From: Syntrophaceae bacterium UBA5744
Lineage (GTDB): Bacteria; Desulfobacterota; Syntrophia; Syntrophales; UBA2192
Direction of reading: 5' to 3'
Length of the DNA: 22,140 nt
Assembly (NCBI GenBank): GCA_002419215.1
Contig: DIFQ01000002.1
Span: 1 to 22,140 of the forward strand
Below, piece by piece: positions 1-7,460 of this stretch. The position numbers and the translations under genes were made by a program. Positions within the stretch are counted from its first letter, which is position 1. Each line of letters begins with the position of its first letter. The notes beneath the pieces were generated by a model that saw nothing but the letters and a program-made list of their open reading frames with translations, was not told where the DNA came from and ran no database searches.

Positions 1-1008
1 CTCAATGCCAGCGGCTACGTGGTGGCCCAGCGCAAGGCCGCCGTCGCTTCGAAGATCACGGCCCAGCTCCTGGAGATTAACGTCGAGGAGGGCAGCCGCG
101 TGAAGAAGGGGGATATCATCGCGAGGCTCGAAGGTGCAGACGCAGCCGCGGCCCGGGAACAGGCCCGGGCGAACTTGAGCGTTTCCCGATACAGCCTCGC
201 TCAGGCACGGGCGGAACTCGAGGACGCCAAGTCCTCATTCGGGCGGGAGAAGGAACTCCTCGCCCAGGAGTACACGACAAAGGCCTCCTTTGACGCCGCC
301 GAGGCCCGTTACAAGAAGGCCGTAGCCGGCGTTTCCGGCGCCGAATCGGCCGTGAAGGCCGCCGAGGCTGCCCTCGAGGGGACAAGAGTGAGCGTGGAGT
401 ACACCCTCATCCGGGCACCCTTCGACGCCGTCGTACTCACCAAGAATGCCGACATCGGCGACATCATAACGCCCCTGGGCGCCGCCGCCAACGCCAAGGC
501 GGCCGTCGTCACCATCGCCGACATGAACTCCCTGCAGGTCGAGGCCGACGTGTCGGAGTCTAACCTCGAGCAGGTGAAGGCCGGACAGCCCTGCGAGATC
601 CAGCTCGACGCCCTGCCGGACAAGCGTTTCCGTGGAGAGGTTCACATGGTCATCCCCACGGCGGACCGAAGCAAGGCCACCGTCATGGTCAAGGTCCGCT
701 TCGTCGACAAGGACCCCAGGGTCCTCCCGGAAATGAGCGCCAAGGTGGCCTTCCTGTCGAAGGCCGTCAGTCCCGGGGAGGAAACGTCCCGCACCACGAT
801 CAACCCCGCCGCCGTGGTGAGCCGGAACAACAAATCGACGGCATTTGTCATCCGGGGAGGCCAGGTGGAGGAGCAGGAGATCTCGACGGGCGGGAAACTG
901 GGCGATCTGCTCGTCGTGACGGGCGGCGTCAAGGCGGGCGACCGGGTTGTCCTCAACCCGTCCAAGGGCCTCAAGAGCGGAAGCCGCGTCAAGCAGGCGG
1001 AGAAATAA
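1..1008 (+). CDS. Periplasmic adaptor (HlyD/MacA/RND membrane-fusion family), 5' partial
   Basis: The reading frame is open from the window edge, so the N-terminus with its signal or anchor is missing; 335 residues remain. The visible part begins with LNASGYVVAQRKA, the usual entry into the first half of the biotinyl-lipoyl domain. A long Ala/Glu/Arg-rich alpha-helical hairpin follows (about residues 55-130). The second lipoyl half contains TLIRAPFDAVVL, and the beta-barrel region runs from about residue 170 (VEADVSESNLEQVKAG). Adaptors of this family bridge an inner-membrane transporter to an outer-membrane channel. The next genes encode an ABC ATPase and two FtsX-type permeases, so this is probably the periplasmic part of a MacA- or DevB-like exporter. 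The substrate cannot be read from the sequence. The stop codon is TAA, and a period-8 repeat begins a few bases after it. Confidence 0.93.
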   Translation, partial: LNASGYVVAQRKAAVASKITAQLLEINVEEGSRVKKGDIIARLEGADAAAAREQARANLSVSRYSLAQARAELEDAKSSFGREKELLAQEYTTKASFDAAEARYKKAVAGVSGAESAVKAAEAALEGTRVSVEYTLIRAPFDAVVLTKNADIGDIITPLGAAANAKAAVVTIADMNSLQVEADVSESNLEQVKAGQPCEIQLDALPDKRFRGEVHMVIPTADRSKATVMVKVRFVDKDPRVLPEMSAKVAFLSKAVSPGEETSRTTINPAAVVSRNNKSTAFVIRGGQVEEQEISTGGKLGDLLVVTGGVKAGDRVVLNPSKGLKSGSRVKQAEK

Positions 1009-1012
1009 AGCC

Positions 1013-1137
1013 TGGAAGTTATGAAGCTAGGAAGTTATGAAGTTCGGACAGTTCCGGTGTAATCGACGGTAGCCGACTTCTCCAATCTTCTCATCTTCAT
1101 AGCTTCCTAACTTCTTAACTTCCTAACTTCATTCTTC
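1013..1137. repeat. Bipartite period-8 spacer repeat (purine arm, spacer, pyrimidine arm)
   Basis: The 139-base gap between the adaptor and the ATPase gene is mostly repeat. The left arm (1013-1050) is built from octads such as GGAAGTTA and TGAAGCTA. The right arm (about 1086-1137) is built from octads that are nearly the reverse complement, such as CTTCCTAA and CTTCTTAA. The arms are separated by about 35 bases and could pair imperfectly in the transcript. The last bases before the ATPase start (CACGGAGGG) supply its ribosome binding site. A similar two-armed structure lies between murC and murB. Confidence 0.85.
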
Positions 1138-1147
1138 ACGGAGGGCC

Positions 1148-1888
1148 ATGTCCGAATCAACCACGACCTGCGATGAGCACGGGCCCCCTCCGGATCTGGA
1201 GGCGCAGCCCGTCATCGTCGAGGTGAGAAACGTCAACAAGGCCTACCTGCGCGGCAGCCACATCATCCCCGTGCTCCAGGACATCAACTTCGACATCCGC
1301 GAGGGAGAGTTTCTCGCGCTGATGGGACCCTCGGGGTCCGGCAAGAGCACGCTTCTGAACCTCATCGCCGGGATCGACAAGGTCGACAGCGGGACGATCG
1401 TCATCGGCGGCGTCGACATCACGGCCCTCGGCGAAACGGAACTGGCCCACTGGCGTGCCACCCATGTGGGGTTCATCTTCCAGTTCTACAACCTGATCCC
1501 GGTGCTCACGGCCTACGAGAACGTGGAGCTGCCCCTGCAGCTCACGGGCCTCACCCGCGCGGAGAGGCGAGAGCATGTGGAGATGGCCCTGAGCGTGGTG
1601 AACCTCGCGCACCGGATGGACCACTACCCCTCGCAGCTCTCCGGCGGCGAGCAGCAGCGCGTGGCCATTGCCCGGGCCGTCGTGACGGACCCCACGATCC
1701 TGGTTGCCGACGAGCCCACGGGGGACCTGGACCGCGCCTCGGCGAAAGAGATCATGTCGCTGATGTGCCGGCTGAGCCGCGAGTCGGGCAAGACGATCAT
1801 CATGGTGACCCACGACCCCAAGGCCGCCGAGGCGGCCCAGGTGATCCGCCACCTGGACAAGGGCTACCTGAACCATGCGAACTCTTAA
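1148..1888 (+). CDS. ABC transporter ATP-binding protein, MacB/LolD-like
   Basis: This 246-residue protein is a complete ABC ATPase. It has Walker A GPSGSGKST (60-68), Q-loop Gln112 in FIFQFYNL, signature LSGGEQ (164-169), Walker B ILVADE (184-189), the D-loop TGDLD and H-loop His222 (VTHD). The stretch GFIFQFYNLIPVLTAYENVELPL is typical of the LolD/MacB/FtsE group that powers FtsX-like permeases rather than channel importers. The ATG at 1148 has GGAGGG six or so bases upstream. The N-terminal 20 residues are an extra hydrophilic leader compared with most LolD proteins. The gene overlaps the next permease by 14 bases, which indicates translational coupling. It should energise export, or extraction of a substrate from the inner membrane, together with the two permeases and the adaptor. 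Confidence 0.96.
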   Translation: MSESTTTCDEHGPPPDLEAQPVIVEVRNVNKAYLRGSHIIPVLQDINFDIREGEFLALMGPSGSGKSTLLNLIAGIDKVDSGTIVIGGVDITALGETELAHWRATHVGFIFQFYNLIPVLTAYENVELPLQLTGLTRAERREHVEMALSVVNLAHRMDHYPSQLSGGEQQRVAIARAVVTDPTILVADEPTGDLDRASAKEIMSLMCRLSRESGKTIIMVTHDPKAAEAAQVIRHLDKGYLNHANS

Positions 1889-3032
1889 GCTCCTCATCCG
1901 CAACGCCTTTCGCCACAAGCTGAGAACGGGGCTCACGATCCTGGGCATCACCATCGCCATTCTGGCCTTCGGGATGCTCCGGACCATGGTGAACGCCTGG
2001 TACGCAGGCGTCGAAGCCTCATCGGCCAACCGCCTCGTGATCCGCAATTCCATCTCGCTCGTCTTCCCGCTGCCGCTGGCCTACAAGGACAAGATCCGGC
2101 AGGTGAGCGGCGTGACCCTTGTCTCCTGGGGGAACTGGTTCGGCGGCGTCTACATCGAGGAGAAGAACTTCTTCCCCAACTTCGCCGTGGACCCCCGCAG
2201 CTTCCTGGCCCTCTACCCGGAGTACATCATCCCGGATCTGCAACGCGCATCGTTTCTGAACGACCGCAAGGGCGCCGTCGCCGGCAGGAAGGTCGCCGAG
2301 AAGTTCGGCTGGAAGGTGGGGGACACGGTCACCCTCAAGGGCACAATCTTCCCCGGCAACTGGGAGTTCACCATCCGCGCCATCTACCGGGGCAAGGACC
2401 GCAGCGTCGACGAGACCCAGTTCTTTTTCCACTGGGACTACCTGAACGAGACGATAAAGAAGACGGCCGCCCGGCGTGCGGACCAGGCGGGGTACTACAT
2501 CATCGGCATCGCGAACCCGAACCTCGCCGGCGAGGTGAGCACGACGATCGACGCCGCCTTCAAGAATTCGCTCGCCGAGACCCTCACGGAGACGGAGAAG
2601 GCCTTCCAGATGAGCTTCGTCTCCATGACGGAGGCGATCCTCATCGCCATCCAGCTCGTCTCCATCGTGATCATCGTCATCATCATGGCCGTCGTCGCCA
2701 ACACGATGGCCATGACGGCCCGCGAGCGGATCGGCGAGTACGCCGTCTTCAAGACCCTGGGCTTCGGGGGCTGGTTCATCGCGGGGCTCATCTTCGGGGA
2801 GTCGCTCGTCATCAGCCTCGCGGGGACGGCCATCGGGATCGGGCTCACCTTCCCCGTGGCGGCGGCATTTGCCGACTACCTGGGGACCTACTTCCCCATC
2901 TTCTTCGTGGAGAGACAGACGATCTTCATGGACATCGCCGCAGGGACCCTCGTGGGGATCGTGGCGGCCCTTTTCCCCACGTGGCGCGCCGTCAGGATCC
3001 GCATCGCCGACGGTTTGAGGAGAATCGGGTAA
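1875..3032 (+). CDS. FtsX-like ABC permease (MacB/LolC type), first subunit
   Basis: This 385-residue membrane protein has the FtsX/MacB layout: a short cytoplasmic N-terminus (LLIRNAFRHKLRTGLTILGI), TM1 at about 19-38, a periplasmic domain of roughly 210 residues and three C-terminal helices (about 252-278, 300-325 and 350-370). The conserved cytoplasmic loop after TM2 (ARERIGEYAVFKTLGF) is the coupling region to the ATPase, and the protein ends with the usual R-x-R-I-x-D-G-L-R. The start ATG lies inside the end of the ATPase gene. It lacks a fused ATPase, unlike MacB itself, so the system resembles DevC or LolC/E. It probably forms a heterodimer with the next gene product. The gene ends eight or so bases before a period-8 repeat. 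Confidence 0.94.
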   Translation: MRTLKLLIRNAFRHKLRTGLTILGITIAILAFGMLRTMVNAWYAGVEASSANRLVIRNSISLVFPLPLAYKDKIRQVSGVTLVSWGNWFGGVYIEEKNFFPNFAVDPRSFLALYPEYIIPDLQRASFLNDRKGAVAGRKVAEKFGWKVGDTVTLKGTIFPGNWEFTIRAIYRGKDRSVDETQFFFHWDYLNETIKKTAARRADQAGYYIIGIANPNLAGEVSTTIDAAFKNSLAETLTETEKAFQMSFVSMTEAILIAIQLVSIVIIVIIMAVVANTMAMTARERIGEYAVFKTLGFGGWFIAGLIFGESLVISLAGTAIGIGLTFPVAAAFADYLGTYFPIFFVERQTIFMDIAAGTLVGIVAALFPTWRAVRIRIADGLRRIG

Positions 3033-3037
3033 GGACC

Positions 3038-3069
3038 GGAAGAGCGGAAGCGAGGAAGAGCGGAAAAGA
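3038..3069. repeat. Period-8 purine repeat, four octads
   Basis: Four octads in register fill the 65-base gap between the two permease genes: GGAAGAGC at 3038, GGAAGCGA at 3046, GGAAGAGC at 3054 and GGAAAAGA at 3062. The stretch matches 17631-17662, between murB and murC, at 29 of 32 positions. It can be read through in the frame of the second permease, which is why a naive gene call would start that permease too early. Confidence 0.85.
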
Positions 3070-3097
3070 AACAGAATGCATTAAACCTGGACCCGGT

Positions 3098-4264
3098 ATG
3101 CGAGTTCCCGTTTCATACAGCTTCCGGAACCTCTGGACGAGGCGCCTCACGACGATCCTCACGGCCTCGGGCATGGCGCTCGTCGTCTTCGTCTTTTCCG
3201 CCATCCTCATGCTGGCCGAGGGCCTGCAGAAGACCCTCGTCGACACGGGATCCTGGGACAACGTGGTCCTCATCCGCAAGGGATCCCAGTCGGAGGTCCA
3301 GAGCGGCATCGAGAGGCTGCAGGCCTCCGTCATCGAGACCCAGCCCGAGGTGGCCGTGGGGCCCGGCGGCAGGCGGATGCTCGCCAAGGAGGTCGTGGTG
3401 CTCATCAGCCTCCCGAAGCGGGGCACCGACAAGCCCTCGAACGTCATTATCCGCGGGGTGAGCGGGGAGTCGCTGTCGATGCGCCCCCAGGTGAAGCTCC
3501 TGGAGGGCAGGATGCCGAAGCCGAGCTCCTCGGAGATCATCGCCGGCGAGAGTGTCTCCCGGCGGTTCACGGGTGCCGGGATCGGCGAGACACTGCGATT
3601 CGGCATGCGGGACTGGACGGTGGTGGGGATCTTCGACGCGGGCAACACGGGCTTCAGCTCCGAGATCTGGGGTGACGCGGACCAGCTCATGCAGGCCTTC
3701 CGGCGTCCCGTGTACTCGTCGGTGATCTTCAAACTTCGCGACGCATCCGCGTTCGACGCCTTCAAGGCCCGCGTGGAGAGCGACCCGCGGCTCACCGTGG
3801 AGGCCAAGCGGGAAACGCGCTTCTACGCCGATCAGTCGGAGATGATGGCGAAGTTTCTCCGGATCCTGGGGATGTCGCTGACGATCATCTTCTCGCTCGG
3901 GGCCGTCATCGGGGCCATGATCACCATGTACGCCGCCGTGGCGAACCGCACCGCCGAGATCGGCACGCTGAGGGCCCTCGGGTTCCAGCGGCGCAGCATC
4001 CTGGGGGCCTTTCTCATGGAGGCGCTGCTGCTGGGGTTCATCGGGGGCGCCGTGGGGCTTTTTCTTGCCTCCTTCCTGCAGCTGCTGACGATCTCGACGC
4101 TCAACTTCCAGACCTTCTCGGAGCTTGCCTTCTCCTTTACGCTCACGGCGGAGATTGTCTGGCAGGCCCTCCTGTTCTCTCTCGTCATGGGTTTTGTGGG
4201 CGGCGTGCTGCCGGCCTTCCGGGCCTCGCGGATGAAGATCGTCGATGCGCTGAGGACCACATGA
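3098..4264 (+). CDS. FtsX-like ABC permease (MacB/LolC type), second subunit
   Basis: This is a 388-residue protein with the same topology as its upstream neighbour: TM1 at about 20-42, a periplasmic MacB-like domain and three C-terminal helices. The coupling loop reads NRTAEIGTLRALGFQRRSI, the classic FtsX-family signature, and the protein ends RASRMKIVDALRTT. The open frame extends upstream to 2981. That extension crosses the end of the first permease gene and the octad repeat and encodes an unlikely basic peptide, so the ATG at 3098 (MRVPVSYSFRNLWTRRL) is preferred, although its ribosome binding site is weak. It is probably the partner permease in a heterodimer. It is the last gene of the + strand operon and converges on the ceramidase-like gene 31 bases away, with no obvious terminator hairpin between them. 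Confidence 0.93.
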   Translation: MRVPVSYSFRNLWTRRLTTILTASGMALVVFVFSAILMLAEGLQKTLVDTGSWDNVVLIRKGSQSEVQSGIERLQASVIETQPEVAVGPGGRRMLAKEVVVLISLPKRGTDKPSNVIIRGVSGESLSMRPQVKLLEGRMPKPSSSEIIAGESVSRRFTGAGIGETLRFGMRDWTVVGIFDAGNTGFSSEIWGDADQLMQAFRRPVYSSVIFKLRDASAFDAFKARVESDPRLTVEAKRETRFYADQSEMMAKFLRILGMSLTIIFSLGAVIGAMITMYAAVANRTAEIGTLRALGFQRRSILGAFLMEALLLGFIGGAVGLFLASFLQLLTISTLNFQTFSELAFSFTLTAEIVWQALLFSLVMGFVGGVLPAFRASRMKIVDALRTT

Positions 4265-4295
4265 GAAGCCTTCAGCGGGGAGCGATCCTGTAGCC

Positions 4296-6314
4296 CTACT
4301 TGAACGCCTTCGAGAAAAGGACCTCCTGCCCCTGCCTGGGCTCGATTCTGAAACGGTACCATCGACCGGGGCTCTTTTCGGGGTTGTGCCAGCGGGTCTC
4401 GTATACCCCGAGGTTGGCGTCCGTCAAATCGCCCGTGAAGCTCACGGAAAGATCGTAGCCGTCGTCATCGACGCGGATGCCGCGCTCTTCGAGGGGGAGC
4501 CATCCCGCCCCGTCCTCGCTGTACTCGATCGACACCAGGCGGCGGTGCAGGTCGATCAGCGTCGGGGGGACGTCGGCCCAGCGGAAACTCCAGCACTCCT
4601 CGTCGCCCTCGGCCCTGCAGGTTGCCGGTTCCGCGAGCGACGCGCGCAGGCCCTTCGGCGCATCATACTCCCGGTAGAACGTTTTTGCCGTGAGGGTGAA
4701 GGTCCGGTCCCCCGGCGCGTCGCGCACGTCCGCCTTTCTCGCCAGGTCGCCCACGAGCTTTGCGGCCTGCGCCGCGATGAAGGGATTGGTGTTGGGCCCG
4801 TAGAGCGTGTGGCCGCCCTCGTAGCGCTGCTCCCCGTATTCCTCGGGGGTGGTGCAGTAGCCGGTGTAGCCGTTGGTAACGCTCACGACCACGCAGCGCG
4901 TATCGGCGCCCATGCCTGCCTCGAGGGCCGATTTCCTGCAGGCCTCGGCGATGCGCCTGCCCGCTTCCATGGTGACCTCGTAGGGAAGAGGCAGGAGGAC
5001 CATGTCGCCCAGCTGGATGGCCTGGTAGGTGATCGCGTGCGGGAACTCGTCCCGCGGGAGGACGAGCGACTGGATGGGCCACGCGACGATCCGCTTGTTT
5101 CCCTGGCACCCCCCGGTGAAGATCCACCGGCGCGATCCTTCCCTGGTAAACGGCAGCACGCTGAGCACGGGCGTGGGGCCGCCGTCGCTTGCGCCCGCGA
5201 GCAGCGGGTTGCCCACCCGGGGAGGATCGCAGACCGCGATCCCGTCGATGGCGCCGTCCCGGTAATAGTCGATCTCCCGAAGAGCGGACCGAATCTCGAC
5301 ATCGGCGCGGAGGCCCTGCGCCAGGGAGTCGAAGAGCTCGACCGCCTTCTTTCCCAGGCCCACGCCCAGTCGTCGCGAATCCCTGTATCCCCGGCAGCCG
5401 GTAGGGGCGCAGTCCGGCCCATTGTCGGCATGGGTGCCGTTGACCACGGCATGGACGAACCTCGTCGCGCCGTGCTTCCTTGCCATCTCCCACTCGAGCT
5501 CCCGTTCCATGTAGGCGTAGACGTCGGCGTTGTAGAGGGTGTTCCGGGAGGGCACGCTGGTTCCGTGGATCGAGAAGCTGGTGAGGGCCCCGGCGGGCAC
5601 GTAGGCGCCGCTCTTCTTGTCGAGACAGTCGACGCGCACCATGTGCATCGCGGGGTTTACCGCCTTGCGGATGTCCCGGGCCTTCTCCGGGTCTGCGTTC
5701 TTGTTGGCCCTGTAGGCCGAGATGCTGCGGTTGCGCGTGAAGCCGTAGACGTCAACACTCCCCGTGGCGATTTTGGCGGGTCGCCTGTCGTGGTAGGCCT
5801 CGATGATCGCCCGGGCGATCCGGCCGGTCATGAAGTCGAAGAACTTCCGGTCCAGCCCCCCGGCATTTCCCGCGTGCATCACGTAGAAGTTGCTCCCCAG
5901 GAGGTTGCCCGGGCCGGAATGGGTGTGGGTCCCCGACATCATGATCCCTCCCAGGTCGAGGTCGGTCTCTTGGGCCACCATCTCGGCCAGCCTGCGGTGC
6001 ACCAGCTCGGAGCCCGCCAGCAGATCGCACTGGACCAGGGCCACGGGCCTTTGATCCACGGGCTTGAGGTAGATGACGCGTGCGTAGAGGCGGGTGCGGA
6101 AACCCTGCCCGGAGTTGCCATTGGTCGCGTAGCCCGTCGTCGGCATGCCCGGCCGCGGGGTGATGTCCGCCCTGCCGACGCCTGCCAGGAGCGTCGTGTT
6201 GCCCTCCGGGGGCAGGGGCGCCGCCTGCCGCACCTGCAGGGTGACGGCGGAGCTGCACCCTGCGGCGACCCATAGGGCAAGCACAACGGCGGCCCCGGGG
6301 ATCCATCGCAACAT
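4296..6314 (-). CDS. Neutral/alkaline ceramidase-like lipoprotein
   Basis: This 672-residue protein resembles neutral ceramidases, zinc amidases that split ceramide into sphingosine and fatty acid. Seen here: THTHSGPG (129-136), SIHGTS with His250, LPYEVTMEAGRRI with Glu446 and NGYTGYCTTPEEY with Tyr483/Tyr486. These fit the His, His, Glu and Tyr zinc ligands known for the Pseudomonas enzyme. A C-terminal Ig-like domain covers about 530-672. The usual nucleophile motif (G-N/D-x-S-P-N) appears as ADNGPD (296-301), without Ser, so ceramidase activity is uncertain. The N-terminus has a hydrophobic stretch ending WVAAGC (Cys20), a plausible but not perfect lipobox. A GTG at 6320 directly abuts the ribosome binding site; the ATG at 6314 has GGGAGG at a proper 6-base distance and is chosen. 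It is last in a set of three exported-protein genes. Confidence 0.85.
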   Translation of the reverse strand: MLRWIPGAAVVLALWVAAGCSSAVTLQVRQAAPLPPEGNTTLLAGVGRADITPRPGMPTTGYATNGNSGQGFRTRLYARVIYLKPVDQRPVALVQCDLLAGSELVHRRLAEMVAQETDLDLGGIMMSGTHTHSGPGNLLGSNFYVMHAGNAGGLDRKFFDFMTGRIARAIIEAYHDRRPAKIATGSVDVYGFTRNRSISAYRANKNADPEKARDIRKAVNPAMHMVRVDCLDKKSGAYVPAGALTSFSIHGTSVPSRNTLYNADVYAYMERELEWEMARKHGATRFVHAVVNGTHADNGPDCAPTGCRGYRDSRRLGVGLGKKAVELFDSLAQGLRADVEIRSALREIDYYRDGAIDGIAVCDPPRVGNPLLAGASDGGPTPVLSVLPFTREGSRRWIFTGGCQGNKRIVAWPIQSLVLPRDEFPHAITYQAIQLGDMVLLPLPYEVTMEAGRRIAEACRKSALEAGMGADTRCVVVSVTNGYTGYCTTPEEYGEQRYEGGHTLYGPNTNPFIAAQAAKLVGDLARKADVRDAPGDRTFTLTAKTFYREYDAPKGLRASLAEPATCRAEGDEECWSFRWADVPPTLIDLHRRLVSIEYSEDGAGWLPLEERGIRVDDDGYDLSVSFTGDLTDANLGVYETRWHNPEKSPGRWYRFRIEPRQGQEVLFSKAFK

Positions 6315-6397
6315 GTTCACCCTCCCGCACAGGTTTGCTTCATCGGTACGTCACCGGCACGCATGCCATCCGGGCCCGCTGACGAGAGGCGTATCCG

Positions 6398-7456
6398 TCA
6401 TGAACCCAGGCTTTCCTCCACGAATCTCATGATGGCTTCCAGGAGGACTTCGCGGGGGAATTCGTTTTTGTCGATCAGGGCGGGGAACACCCCGTCCTGC
6501 GAAAAGGGAATGGCGACCGCCCAGTGATCGGCCCTGGCGTATCCCAGAAGGGTCGACCCGGGGATGATCTGGTCGTAGAAGATCAACTGGCTGTCGTTGC
6601 GCGGGTCGATCCGGGCCAGACGGTCGTAAGAAACGCGAAGGATCGTGGAGATGTTCTCGCGCTCCGCAAAGGTCGCGAGCGAAAAGTACCTTATCGCTGC
6701 CGGCAGACGGTTTTGCGAGAGCCATCTCTGGCGGGTCGAGCGCTGCAGGCTCGCGATCGGGTCGCCGACCCCGCCCGGGCAGTCGACAACGGGGTTCTTT
6801 CCCATCATCTTCCGGTACGGCTCGTCGAGCGAATCGGTCAGCGGCGAGCCCCCGACAACGCCCGCAATCGAAACGACCGCCGCCACCCGCCCGACGATCT
6901 CGGGATATTCAACCAGGGCCTGCAGGATGTCCGGCGTGCCCTTGGAATATCCGACGAGCACCGTTTTTTCGCCCGGTGAGAGCTCCGCAGCCACCAGGGC
7001 ATCCCGGATAAGCCCGGCGTTGTGGCCGCTGTCCGACCAGCCGCTCACGGGGATTTCCCCGGTCCGGTACCCGTAGCGCTCGACGTGCGCGCGGGCATAG
7101 GAAAAGGCCTTGCTCACTTCGATGCAGTCATTGTACAGCCCCGAAACCATGAAGAACCGGAGCTTGCGATTCGCCTGCCCGAGCGGGACGGGTCTGGCCG
7201 TCGGGTTCGGCTCGCCCTCGAGTCGCAGGATCACCTCGTCGCAGGGGCGGTCGTAGGGCAGTGTGGCCCCGTGGTCTTTCCGGATGGCGCAGTAGATCTC
7301 CCGGAAACGCCCGCGCCCGTCCTCGATGCCTGCCGCCGATGCCGGGACCAGGGTCAGGGGCGGCGTCTCCAGCGTATAGGGCAGCAGGGGCTTGCCGAGG
7401 CACCCGGCAAGAAGAAGACAACAGAATGACAGGGCGAGGCAGAGGGTTTTTTGCAT
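6398..7456 (-). CDS. Alpha/beta-hydrolase lipoprotein (lipase/esterase-like)
   Basis: The 352-residue product starts with a clear lipoprotein signal: a hydrophobic stretch, then LLLAGC with Cys19. The nucleophile elbow is VGYSKGTPD (Ser171 in G-x-S-x-G), followed by small residues and a helix as in alpha/beta hydrolases. A late ADHWAVAIPF offers the catalytic His, and Asp residues in the last third could complete the triad. The substrate is not evident. The ceramidase-like and PLC-like neighbours make a lipid or ester likely, which is inference. The start ATG lies 4 bases behind the stop of the upstream gene; no strong ribosome binding site is visible, so translation is probably coupled. The gap to the ceramidase-like gene is 83 bases (6315-6397) and shows no repeat, promoter or terminator that I can defend. 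Confidence 0.8.
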   Translation of the reverse strand: MQKTLCLALSFCCLLLAGCLGKPLLPYTLETPPLTLVPASAAGIEDGRGRFREIYCAIRKDHGATLPYDRPCDEVILRLEGEPNPTARPVPLGQANRKLRFFMVSGLYNDCIEVSKAFSYARAHVERYGYRTGEIPVSGWSDSGHNAGLIRDALVAAELSPGEKTVLVGYSKGTPDILQALVEYPEIVGRVAAVVSIAGVVGGSPLTDSLDEPYRKMMGKNPVVDCPGGVGDPIASLQRSTRQRWLSQNRLPAAIRYFSLATFAERENISTILRVSYDRLARIDPRNDSQLIFYDQIIPGSTLLGYARADHWAVAIPFSQDGVFPALIDKNEFPREVLLEAIMRFVEESLGS

Positions 7457-7460
7457 GGTT

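Noticed and set aside
1013..1137. CRISPR array
   Set aside because: The units are 8 bases long without unique spacers, and there are no cas genes. The other repeat tracts were rejected for the same reason.
4386..6275. Open frame of 629 codons on the + strand
   Set aside because: It lies fully antisense to the ceramidase-like gene, has no recognisable motif, and is explained by the GC-rich codon use of the real gene. The same applies to the long + strand frames at 7392-8984, 11518-13368, 14500-16656 and 17732-20404.
6318..6320. GTG start for the ceramidase-like gene
   Set aside because: It directly abuts the GGGAGG site; the ATG six bases further has normal spacing.
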